Assembly (NCBI GenBank): GCA_030686995.1
Contig: CM060702.1
Location: forward strand, 66,404,440 to 66,468,439
DNA length: 64,000 nucleotides
Reading direction: 5' to 3'
From: Artemisia argyi
Taxonomy: Eukaryota; Streptophyta; Magnoliopsida; Asterales; Asteraceae
A program made the position numbers and the translations under genes. Below the pieces are notes generated by a model. It was not told the origin of the DNA. It did not search any database and saw nothing but the letters and a program-made list of their open reading frames with translations. Shown here one piece after another: positions 1 through 10,420 of this stretch; the stretch's first letter is position 1; every line of letters begins with the position of its first letter.

Positions 1-300
1 ACATTTGAAAGTTGAGAGTGAGATCGGCGGAGTTGAAGCGATAAAAGGCATAGAATTCTTATATGTGTCGGGGATAGATGTCGGGAGGTAGTAAAGCAAA
101 TGACAAGCAACCCGCATTGGTAAAAGGTTGACGAAGACCACACAAACGAATGAAGTCAAGGTCACAATGACGACCCTCGTGATAATTGCGTTTTTCAAAT
201 GGTTTGTAGTTGTCGACACCTCGAGCACAACAGACCTTTTTCATGTATTGCTTGGTGTCACGTCTTTCACCCATTGTTCCTATCAAAATAACACATGATG

Positions 301-307
<7 letters not shown>

Positions 308-378
<71 letters not shown>
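308..378. repeat. (TA)n microsatellite
   Basis: An uninterrupted TA run of about 71 bp. It is one of ten long TA tracts in the window. Confidence 0.97.
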
Positions 379-380
<2 letters not shown>

Positions 381-411
381 CAAAGATAGAAACGAAAAAT
401 AACAGCATGTC

Positions 412-451
412 TGGCGCGTTGCCCGCGCGTCGACGCGTTGGCAGCGTGCCA
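412..451. repeat. GC-rich quasi-palindrome, copy 1
   Basis: A 40 bp GC-rich inverted repeat beginning TGGCGCG and ending CGTGCCA with a GTCGAC centre. It resembles two blocks inside the copia LTR (12383-12422 and 13811-13840). Its flank, read in reverse as CGAGGCTGGC, matches the flank of the second copy, so this copy is inverted relative to the LTR. Confidence 0.75.
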
Positions 452-716
452 GCCTCGTAAAAATAATTGGGTTTCCCTCGCAAATTCAAGATTTTGAAAT
501 TTTTTGAAAAGAAAGGGTGAAATAGTTACATATAGTCCATGAATAGATCGAAAAACACAAAACCCCTTTGATTAATTTACCCAAAAGATCATGATTCCAT
601 TTTGTTTGTAAAAATTCTTAGAAAATTTTGCCATAGTTTCCCTTGTAACTAGCAATTTTCCCATATGTGACAAATCAATTTTAAGATCAAATGGAAGATT
701 TCAATGATACCCTAAG

Positions 717-720
<4 letters not shown>

Positions 721-789
<69 letters not shown>
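721..789. repeat. (TA)n microsatellite
   Basis: An uninterrupted TA run of about 69 bp. Confidence 0.97.
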
Positions 790-792
<3 letters not shown>

Positions 793-1197
793 AAAATAAT
801 AAGCAATATCAAGTATAGACATAACAATGGAACAATCGAGATCAAGACTTACCAAGATCTTGAAGGAAAGAGTAGTGTAGAATGGAGATGAGTGTGTGTG
901 TGTGTGTGCGCGCGTGTGTGCGGCTGCAACAAGGAGGAGGGGAGAGGAGAATGAGAGTTTGGTTGGTTAGTTGTGAGTTAAGATTTAAGAAGTAGGGGCC
1001 CATGAAATCTCAAGTGGTTCAATGAGAGTGACATGTGAGATTCTAATTAGGATAAGAAAAATGAGTGGGATAAGATGAGGTAAATGAATTATGTAGTATA
1101 TTTAATATGAACCATCCTAAATTTACAAAGAACAATTCTTTGTTTTGTCGGTTCGAATACAACAAGATGCAATTGGAATATTGAGTACAACTCAAAT

Positions 1198-2829
1198 TCA
1201 CAGTCCAACTTCTTGATGTTCAATCAATCCGAGACCTAATCTAAGGTAATTAAAAGTTTCTCGTTTTAGGGGTTTTGTTAGGATATCGGCAACGTTGTCT
1301 TCGGAGGCAACCTTTTCCAAAAGGATATTCGCTTTTTGAACGTTGTCACGTAGGATGTGGTGATGGATTTCACTGTGTTTAGTTCGAGAGTGATGAACGG
1401 GATTTTTACTTAGATCAATAACACCCTTGTTGTCACACAATACAAGAACATCTTGTAAGTGGATGTTGTAGTCACTAAACATTTGCTTCATCCACAAAGC
1501 TTGCTGACAAGCCCTTCCAGCTGCAACATATTCGGCTTTGGTAGTGGATATTGCTAAAGTAGTTTATTTTTGACAAGACCACTGTGTTAGACATTCTCCT
1601 ACAAAGGTGCATACACTACTAGTACTTTTTCTATCAACGTAGTCGCCGGCGTGATCGGAGTCGGTGTAAATACTGATTTCAATACCCGAGGCCTTTGGAT
1701 ACCAAACACCCAGATAAGGTGTGCTCTTTAGGTATCTAAATATCCGTACAACAGCATTCATGTGAGATTCCTTGGGATTATCTTGAAATCTTGCACACAA
1801 TGATACACTAAACATGATGTCGGGTCTACTAGCGGTTAGGTGTAGTAGACATCCTATCATACATCGATATTTAGAACTATCAATCGAAATTCCTTCCTTG
1901 TCCAAGGTGAGTTTTAGATCGGTTTCCATTGGCTTTTTGATGGACTTGAGATCTCCTAAGACATTCATGTTAAATTTCTCATGCATACGTTTTATAAACT
2001 CGTCATGCAATGCTTGGCATGTAGATCTAAAGACAATATCATCTTCAAAGATTTGAATAACTATTTGATGTTTATCTTTTATCTTGAAGAATAACGACTT
2101 ATTCTTCATGCCTCTTACATATTTACTTTCAACAAGAAAAGATACTACACTATTATGCCATAAATGATTTTCTAGATCAAGTCCATGCAAACTTTCCAGG
2201 TGGTTGGGAAATATATATTTCACTATTGATTACTTTCTTAAAAGCATTTTTGACATCCATTTGTTTAAGTTTAATCATGCTACTACATGCATATGCAAGA
2301 AGAATGCGCAAAGACTCTATTTGTGCAACCGGGGCAAAAATTTGATTAACGGGTTTTTTAACTTGATCATTTATTACTAATTTAGCATGATTTTCACAAA
2401 TGGTTTCATTTTCATGCAGGGTGCTACTGAAAGCCCATTTTAATTCTAAAGGGGTGCAAGCATTAGGTAATGAAACTAATTCCCAAACATCGTTACATGT
2501 GAGTTGATCTATCTCAATATGTATTGCCATGAACCAATTTTCATTCCTAATAGCTTCCTTAAAACATTTTGGCTCTAAAGTCGATATGAATGCAAATGTA
2601 TTGTTTTGAGCTTGTGCTATAAAATCATTTTCTAAATCATTTTCATCATTATGATCTATTATTTCAACTAGATTAATGTGATTAAGATTTTGACTTTGAT
2701 CAATGTTCTCTCCTAGTTTATCTTCTAATGGCAAGCATGATTCTTCGTCAAACCTTACATCAAGTGTCTCAATGATTTTTGAGGTCTCCTTATTGTAAAC
2801 TTTATATGCCTTTGATGTATGTGAGTATC
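1198..2829 (-). pseudogene. Ty1/copia reverse transcriptase and RNase H relic
   Basis: This is the 3' half of a minus-strand copia polyprotein, reading from 2829 down to 1198. The first frame (2829-2177) continues the integrase from beyond the inserted element and runs into the RT fingers, with the motifs FAPVAQIESLRILLA and MDVKNAF. The second frame (2223-1564) carries the RT active-site region as FEDDIVF where active copia elements usually have YVDD. It also holds ASRPDIMFSVSLCARF and the RNase H start YTDSDHAGD. The third frame (1497-1198) holds the RNase H end with CDNKGVIDLSKNPVHHSRTKHSEI and ADILTKPL. Frame breaks near 2200 and 1530 and the altered YVDD box show it is dead. It was once continuous with 10421-11435. 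Confidence 0.93.
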
Positions 2830-4163
2830 TGATCGTTGTAGTATAGTATAGTGACAAGTACCGGGGGATTGATCATTCAGCTAGGAATAGTGTCGCTAGG
2901 ATTAGAAAACCTAAATACTAGTTCTAAAGGTGAGGGATGATTATTTTTGTATTTTTATATTTTTTTAGAAAACAAGTAAAAATCTCGGGTTTGAAGGATT
3001 TGGGCGGAATTAGTTGCTAGTCAACTAACCCAATACTAAAGGTGCAATCAAAATAAAATACTAAAAATAAAAATAAACTAAATTATACTAAGGTTGTGAG
3101 CAATAAGTGGAGAAGATGTGTTTACTTAGATTTCACTACTCCCTAGATATCTTTTACACGTTAATTACTTGTTATAGTTGCGTGGATAACGGATTGTATT
3201 CCTTAATACCATTCATGGGGTGGCGCACTTAATTCCTAATCCTTTGAGTGCCTACTTCACTCCTATGTCGAGCCGGCTAAGAAGCTCCTAACATGGGATC
3301 ATTATAATTTACTCATGCATTAAATATAATCAATAAAACCTAGTGCACGTCAGTTCATGTTTCCTAAGACGTTCAAGCATGTTACCATTTGGAGATCTGC
3401 CTGTTTTCCTAAGCCTAACATCGAATTCATTCATCCAATACAACGATAAACAAGTAATCAACACATAATTAACATCTAGGTTTCATTAGATCCAAGCAAA
3501 CACAAGATAGATCTAGCCTAACATGATGGAATTAAGAAAAGAACAAGATATAGACAACCAACACATAGACATATTGATTGAATTAAAAGAATATTTATCC
3601 CAATTACACATGAAAGGGATCAAGGGCTAAGAACCCTTGAAAAACTGGTAAAATTCGTACCAAGTTCGTACTTAGGGTTTCTCCCAAAACTTCTCTCTTT
3701 TAATGTGAAAATTAGAAAACTATATAATGGAAATAGGGTCTGACGGCGTCAAGAATAAATTTGTGACGCCGTCATCTCGCCGCCAAAATACTCCTCGGAC
3801 TGCCTTGATCCAGATTTGACGCCGTCAAGTGTTATGTGTTTCCAGACCGTCATGCATTTTCCTCTTGACGCCCTACCTCGTGATGCCGTCAAATCTGTAC
3901 TGGGTCGTCATGCAATTTACTCTTGACGCCGTCAAGATTTTCTTCTTGACGCCGTCACCTTCTGTTCCCAGCAAGGAAAATTAAGACTTTGGCGTTTTCT
4001 TCACTTTTATGCTCCAAAAACGTCCGAATTGCTTCCTTTTCCAGATTTCTCTCCCAAAGTACCTAAAATCACAAAAGGAATGATTTAGGGCAATATTTGA
4101 TCAAATAAATTCAATTCCGGGCTTAAATGACCCCCTAAAAACGGTTCATTTTTCGCCTCATCA
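2830..4163 (-). repeat. 3' LTR of gag-protease element copy 1, U5 end truncated
   Basis: This LTR is 1334 bp and matches 9086-10420 closely. Its left end begins TGATCG directly after the target duplication, so 77 bp found at 9009-9085 are absent. The inner end CGCCTCATCA is shared with the other three LTRs of this family. It contains an array of TGACGCCGTCA-type dyads at about 3740-3965 next to a TATA-like stretch near 3720. Confidence 0.93.
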
Positions 4164-4715
4164 TATACCCTTACACTTGAGATTTGCTTGTCCTCAAGCA
4201 AATGCGCTTTTATTCTAGTCAAAATACAAGTTAGGGGTCATTTAACACTAATATAAAAGTAATTACAACAAATAATCGTTCCACTAAAGACCAATAGACA
4301 AGCACGGAGGTCATATACTAGCACCTCACAAATAGTGTTTAGATACTCACATCTCTCGGGTGTAATAAAGTATAAATTACAATATGGAAACAGAAGATAT
4401 CTCTCACTACCTGTCATAGCAAAATAGATTACCATAGGCTTGGGAAAGGATCAAACCTCCACCACATGGCGTAAGCACCTAGGTTAAACTATCAAAGAGG
4501 TCTTTTAAAGGGTTGTAACGTTAGGTGTAGGGATATGCAATACACGGTTTTGTTGGATAAAGGAAGTTTTTACTGGTGGCGAGTTAACAATCTTGGTTAA
4601 TTACATGTACAAATTGGCGTTGTTAAGCCAAGACTAGACTCGACTTAAGCTAATAAATGAAAAATAACAAAAATATAAAATGAACATAGAATAAAAAGGG
4701 ATGGTAGTCCGTATG

Positions 4716-4762
<47 letters not shown>

Positions 4763-6612
4763 ATACACTCTTACCCTACCATCCAAAATAATACATCATA
4801 GGGAATGAACATTTCCCTTACACTTGAATCTTTACATACTTTACAATAAACTAATCTAATGACTCGAATTAAGAAAATCAAAACACTTGGAGTACTTTTA
4901 AGATTAACGTACGTACGAGGGTAATAAATGATGTTCTTCCCCATTACTCCATAAAATAAGTACTTTACCCATGAGTCCCAATCGTCCCAAAAGAATATGT
5001 ACAAGGATATGACTCGACTTAGCAACCATGTAATCAATTAAATAGTTAACTTAGGGTTTAACAAATAACAATAATGCACTAAAAATGAGCGCATACACGG
5101 AAGGCTAAGGCGATTTGGTTGTACATTTAAGTGGGGTGTAATAAATTCTTCCTTTAAGTAAAATGCTTAAAGTTAGAAACGAAAAGATAGGCTCGGAGGG
5201 GTGTACTAGGGGTTTCGTATACTAAAAATGAGTACAACGCTAAGGGTGTGGGAAAATTAGTTGACTTAACTAGCCAAGTAATATGACTTAAATGGTCAAG
5301 TAATTATAATACGGGTTTAACACAAGGGTTATCCTAATGCCTCTTATCATGTAGTAAATCCTACTACACGAATGTAGTCTCACTAGCGGTCTCGGGATGC
5401 ATCACTAACGCAAGTTCTAGAATCTAAATGCTACCGGTACACTCATAAGCACTAATAGTAAATGCTTTTCCTATCAAATCTAAAGGCGAACCTCACATAT
5501 TTGGGTGGAAAATTTTTCTGAAAGTACGGTTATGTGCTAGTCATACAATCTCCTATCCATGAGACGCTTGGTATGGCTAAAGTTTCACTCCTAAATGTTG
5601 TAAAAAACTTTAAATTTGGCTCTAAAATTACACTAACAAGTATTTCTCATAGTTTTATTACACATCTACCATCAAATAAAACAAACTCAAGCGAAAGTGC
5701 ATATGTAAGGTATCATCTTTTTACCCTCCCCTTACACTTAAGATGAACATTGTCCCCAATGTTCAAGTAAAGAATGTAAAAGTGAAAAAGTAAAAAGAAT
5801 GAAATCAAATACTCCCCTGATTCGCTCGGTATGGATAATAAGGTGGCGAGGTTAAATCTTCCTCCAAGAAAATGAACAATCAAAGCTTCCCTTCCAGAAT
5901 ATAAATCATCTTCTTGTCATACATAACCTGTAAATCCTGAGAAAATAGAGAAGACAACCTCGCATAAAATCGGCGGCATCCTATATAAGTTACTAAATCC
6001 TAGAAAACAAAATAAGATATAATGCTTGTGGAATGAAGTTTGCAGATCTTCTGGAGATTATAAAACTTAATAATTCACAAAAACTATAAGACTCCGTTAG
6101 AAAAACAAAACCGGTAAAATTTCCAGATTTTTACACGTGACGCCGTCAAGAATTAATTCTTGACGCCGTCAGAAGTGACCTGCAGAAATTCTTATGTTAA
6201 GTTTCCAGAAAATTTCTGGAAAAACTTGGTCCTACTTCCTGGAAAATCCTGCAAAACTTCATTATGACTCAATACAAGCATTTGACTCTAACAAATACGA
6301 ATATACATGTTCATTTAATATTGTGGAGAATCATGATCGGTTTGTTTCTTAAAAACATATTTGGGGTTTCCCCTTACACTTATCTTTTGCAAAAATACTT
6401 TTAGGTGGAGTTAAGACTAGGCCAAACCAACAAAGTAAAGTATTTCCACGATTTAATTGAGAAACATGATCTACCAACAATAAAAATAAAGCATGCATAC
6501 GGAAGCAAATAACAAACAAACAAAAATAAAATCACACAAAACATGGGTTGCCTCCCAAGAAGCGCTTTTCTTTATTTATGAGTCTTGTAGCTAGACTCAA
6601 GGTCATGGGTTA
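4164..6612. other. Non-coding internal region of gag-protease copy 1
   Basis: No coding capacity is visible. Next to the LTR, the sense strand has a purine-rich stretch (AAGTGTAAGGG, 4168-4178), the likely plus-strand primer. A T-run lies at about 4727-4760. At 6138-6171 two TGACGCCGTCA sites flank a perfect 16 bp palindrome. The block near 6540-6580 (a GGGAGGCAACCC motif in sense) follows gag in both copies and is shared with related elements. Confidence 0.7.
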
Positions 6613-8838
6613 CTACGTGACCTCATCGTTGGTTCCACTATCTAGGTCGTCTTCTAAACCAGTTTTGTATTCCGGACCTAGTTGCAAGCATTCTTTGTAG
6701 AAACCAAGCATCCTATTCTTTACATACTCTACTCCTCTACGTCTATCCTCCTCATTCCTATAATAAGCCGCTTGCTTGTGTTCCTTTTCGAAATTAGAGA
6801 GAAGGCGGTATTGCTCAATCTTTTAGGGCATTTGATAGGCAACCTCATCATTCTCTTCCTTGAATCTAACTATCCCTAGAGTCGGATCATAACTCATCCT
6901 AGTGGCCTCAACAAATGGTTTTCTAAATATTATTTGGCTTAGGCAAGCATCTATCACCGGACGAGTGTCTTCTACTATCATAAAATCGATCTCATAAGTG
7001 AGATTCCCTATAATCACATGTAATCCCTTCACTCTTCCTGCAAAATTACTTATCAGATTCTTATTGGGCATCATCCTAAAATTAAGTTGTTTCTTCATTA
7101 CCCAATTGTAATAAGTCCTAGTCATGATGTTTACGGGAGATCTAAGATCAATGTAAGCTTTCCATATATGCATGTGCCCGATATTGCATGGTATGTTAAT
7201 GTTAGAGGGGTCTCCCATTTTGATAAGGGGTGTGCCAAGGATATATGGTCTCTCGGGACTATCGAATAAATCCTTATGGTATTCCCGTTCTTCCTTGGTG
7301 GGAAACTTATCAAATACTTCTCTTTAGGCTCTACTTCCTCTAATTCCTCTTCCTTTTTAACCTCAACTTCCCTACTTTCATCCCTAGTCTTGGTTTCTAC
7401 TCCAACTTCATCTTTGTCACTCTCTTTTATCTCCTTATCTATTGGCTTAATGGTGACAACATTGACAAAGTGGACATGTTTGGATGATGAGGGGTCCATA
7501 ATTTGGATTTCGTTATTGGTGTCCCTAGTGTCCTTCCTAGGTGTGGCTAACGCTTGGTTGTTGAGGGCCTTCAACAAGTTATCAATCTTGTTGGTCATCT
7601 CCGTTTGTTGTTGGTTGAATTCGGTTTCAAACCTAGCTATGCGAGCTTCTTGAGATGCCATGAACTTAGACATCAATCCTTCAAGATTGTTGGTACTACC
7701 ATAATTGTTAGAAGGATTGTTGTTGAAAGTACGGTTGGAGGGTGGACCGTTTGGTTGGTAACGATTAGGCGGATTGGAAGAATTGGGTTGATTTTGTTTC
7801 CACCTAAGGTTTGGGTGATTTTTCCAAGAGGGGTTGTATGAATCACCGTAAGGGTTTGGCTCGGGCTTGAAAGTGTACCACTTATCTCCCGCTTCGTCGG
7901 TACGCGTGGATCCGTAGTCCGCAAAAGCTGTTCCGGGGAGTTCCACACAATCACGAGTGTCGTGGGGACCACTACATAATTCGCATGAAAAAGTGATTTT
8001 GTTCACTTGGCTTGAAGGTTTAGGAGCTTCGTAAGATTTCATGAGAAACTTGACTTGGTCCTCAAGTTCCATGATCCTACGGTCAGGAGTGCTAGAATTG
8101 TTCGAAGGCAAAGATATTGCCTTGACCGTTTTGTTCAAATCACGGGGATCATTCCAACTTTCGTTGTCATAGAGAGCAAGATCTTCTATGAGTTCCCATG
8201 ATTGTTCCGCACTTAGATCACGTAGCTTACCACCGGCCGATTGGTCAATGGCTCGCCTAATGGAGAGATCGATATGGCCATAAAAAATTTGGACTTGGAG
8301 CCAAAGATCTATGCCATGATGAGGGACTTTTTGGAGTAAGTCCTTGAAACGAGTCCATGCTTCATAAAGAGATTCATTTTGACGTTGTTGGAACATTAAG
8401 ATGTCATTTCTAAGCTTAGTAGTTCTCCCCGGTGGGAAAAATTGAGCAAGGAAACGAGTGGTGAGATCATCCCATGTGGTGATGGATCCCGCGGGTAAAC
8501 GCTCAAGCCATTGACTAGCTTGATCCCGTAGAGAGAATTGGAATGGCGTAATCGGGTAGTCTCTCTAGTTGCAACATCTAGGTCTATGGAATCTACGATT
8601 TTAAGGAAGTCCTTAAGATGTTGATTTGGATCTTCGGAACGAAGTCCATGGAATGCACATCCGCTTTGCACCAATCGGATGGTGTCGGATCGCAAGGGGG
8701 TCACATTGGCTCCGGTGAGCTCAATGGTGTTTCGGTAGCCTTGGTGGCTAGGTCGGGAAAGGTTCGGGGCCTAAGGGGTTCTAGTGGTGGGTTTTGTTGT
8801 GGTGGGATGACGGGTTCAAGGATGTTCCCATCGTCCAT
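6613..8838 (-). pseudogene. gag-protease polyprotein, copy 1 (broken)
   Basis: The start is ATG at 8838 (MDDGNILEP). The gag core includes the segments CAFHGLRSEDPNQHLKDF and NESLYEAWTRF, then PHHGIDLWLQVQ. A zinc knuckle of form CX2CX3HX4C (CELCSGPHDTRDC, near 7970-8010) follows. A retropepsin-like part reads CNIGHMHIWKAYIDLRSPVN with a C-terminal domain MSYDPTLGIVRF. Where active proteases have D[TS]G, this has DLRS, so catalysis is doubtful. Breaks are a frameshift near 8545, a 1-nt deletion near 7315 and a nonsense codon at 6823-6825. The ancestral stop is at 6613. The protein would have been a virion-like particle and RNA packaging protein. Family assignment to Ty3/gypsy gag is confident; activity is not expected. 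Confidence 0.88.
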
Positions 8839-8985
8839 GATGTCGGGTGGTGAAGAGTTACGAACAAAAACACAAAGAAATAAGATAGACTAAAGAAAAC
8901 CTAAAAATAAAAATAAAATCTTACTAGAAAGGAATCTAGCAAGTAGACCTAATAAAAAGAGATTCTAACCTAGACAATAACTATT

Positions 8986-9002
8986 CCCCGGCAGTGGCGC
9001 CA
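8986..9002 (-). promoter_or_regulatory. Primer binding site, tRNA-Asp type
   Basis: In sense the site reads TGGCGCCACTGCCGGGG, six nt after the 5' LTR. It is complementary to the 3' end of plant tRNA-Asp (ending CGGCAACGGCGCCA) with two central mismatches. This primer choice is typical of Athila-like elements. In copy 2 the same site is badly mutated. Confidence 0.85.
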
Positions 9003-9008
9003 AAAACT

Positions 9009-10420
9009 TGATACGTGTGAATCGCACCAGGCTTTACCTCTCAAGGGATCTCGAGAAGCTTACAACCCCCACCAGGCAGTGTACCTGATCGTTGTAGTAT
9101 AGTACAGTGACAAGTACCGGGGGATTGATCGTTCAGCTAGGAATAGTGTCGCTAGGATTAGAAAACCTAAATACTAGTTCTAAAGGTGAGGGATGATTAT
9201 TTTTGTATTTTTATATTTTTTTAGAAAACAAGTAAAAATCTCGGGTTTGAAGGATTTGGGCGGAATTAGTTGCTAGTCAACTAACCCAATACTAAAGATG
9301 CAATCAAAATAAAATACTAAAAATAAAAATAAACTAAATTATACTAAGGTTGTGAGCAATAAGTGGAGAAGATGTGTTTACTTAGATTTCACTACTCCCT
9401 AGATATCTTTTACACGTTAATTACTTGTTATAGTTGCGTGGATGACGGATTGTATTCCTTAATACCATTCATGGGGTGGCGCACTTAATTCCCCAATCCT
9501 ATGAGTGCCTACTTCACTCCTATGTCGAGCCGGCTAAGAAGCTCCTAACATGGGATCATTATAATTTACTCATGCATTAAATACAATCAATAAAACCTAG
9601 TGCACGTCAGTTCATGTTTCCTAAGACGTTCAAGCATGTTACCATTTGGAGATCTGCCTGTTTTCTTAAGCCTAACATCGAATTCATTCATCCAATACAA
9701 CCATAAACAAGTAATCAACACATAGTTAACATCTAGGTTTCATTAGATCCAAGCAAACACAAGATAGATCTAGCCTAACATGATGGAATTAAGACAAGAA
9801 CAAGATATAGACAACCAACACATAGACATATTGATTGAATTAAAAGAATACTTATCTCAATTACACATGAAAGGGATCAAGGGCTAAGAACCCTTGAAAA
9901 ACCTGTAAAATTCGTACCAAGTTCGTATTTAGGGTTTCTCCCAAAACTTCTCTCTTTTAATGTGAAAATTAGAAAACTATATATAGGAAATAGGGTCTGA
10001 CGGCGTCAAGAACAAATTTGTGATGCCGTCATCTCGCCGCCAAAATACTCCTCGGACTGCCTTGATCCAGATCTGATTCCGTCAAGTGTTATGTGTTTCC
10101 AGGCCGTCATGCATTTTCCTCTTGACGCCCTACCTCGTGACGCCGTCAAATCTGTACTGGGCCGTCATGCAATTTACTCTTGACGCCGTCAATATTTTCT
10201 TCTTGACGCCATCACCTACTGTTCCCAGCAAGGAAAATTAAGACTTTGGCGTTTTCTTCACTTTCATGCTCCAAAAACGTCCGAATTGCTTCCTTTTCCA
10301 GATTTTTCTCCCAAAGTACCTAAAATCACAAAAGGAACGATTTAGAGCAATATTTGATCAAATAAATTCAATTCCGGGCTTAAATGACCCCCTAAAAACG
10401 GTTCATTTTTCGCCTCATCA
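9009..10420 (-). repeat. 5' LTR of gag-protease element copy 1, full length
   Basis: This LTR is 1412 bp, starting TGATACGTG and ending CGCCTCATCA on the + strand (TGATGA to TATCA in sense). It includes the 77 bp (9009-9085) missing from the other LTR. Positions 9089-9103 match the 5' end of tRNA-Asp (TCGTTGTAGTATAGT). Confidence 0.93.
9972..10215 (-). promoter_or_regulatory. TGACG-dyad array upstream of LTR TATA box
   Basis: In sense, several 11 bp dyads of the form TGACG-N-CGTCA, plus single TGACG half-sites, lie immediately upstream of a TATATATA stretch (9979-9986). TGACG is the core of as-1 and other bZIP (TGA factor) sites. The same arrangement occurs in all four LTRs of this family (about 3720-3965, 16790-17045 and 23155-23400). 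A role as U3 enhancer is inferred from position. Confidence 0.55.

Larger units (their letters stand above)
1..1197. other. Repeat-rich flank 3' of the copia relic, no supported gene
   Basis: This stretch lies downstream (in minus sense) of the copia RNase H end, where a polypurine tract and 3' LTR would be expected. I cannot find a copy of the 5' LTR end seen at 13953, so the 3' LTR is either missing, replaced or outside the window. It contains two (TA)n tracts, a GC-rich palindrome (412-451) and a GT/GC dinucleotide run near 890-920. A 75-codon minus-strand frame at 59-286 has no family features that I recognise. Confidence 0.5.
2830..10420 (-). mobile_element. Non-autonomous gag-protease LTR retrotransposon, copy 1
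   Basis: A complete insertion in minus orientation with near-identical LTRs at both ends and a 5 bp target duplication GTATC (2825-2829 and 10421-10425). Removing it with one GTATC restores a continuous copia reading frame (FLGY joined to SHTSK), which proves the boundaries. In sense order it has a 5' LTR (10420-9009), a tRNA-Asp-type primer site (9002-8986), a broken gag-protease frame (8838-6613), about 2.4 kb of non-coding DNA, a short purine-rich tract next to 4164, and a 3' LTR (4163-2830). I see no RT, RNase H or integrase, so the element must depend on a helper. The gag type and Asp primer site resemble the Athila/Tat side of Ty3/gypsy. The 3' LTR lacks the terminal 77 bp present in the 5' LTR. 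Confidence 0.93.

Noticed and set aside
304..891. Frames containing Tyr-Ile repeats
   Set aside because: They are translations of TA microsatellites; the same holds near 13948, 52262 and 52601.
1814..2056. Plus-strand frame over the RT relic
   Set aside because: It is the antisense of the conserved copia RT sequence.
7276..7653. Plus-strand frames within the gag-protease elements (also at 20463-20941)
   Set aside because: They are antisense shadows of the gag-protease pseudogenes.
9086..9125. A tRNA-Asp gene on the + strand
   Set aside because: Only the first about 16 nt match; anticodon and T arms are absent, and the match recurs in all four LTRs.
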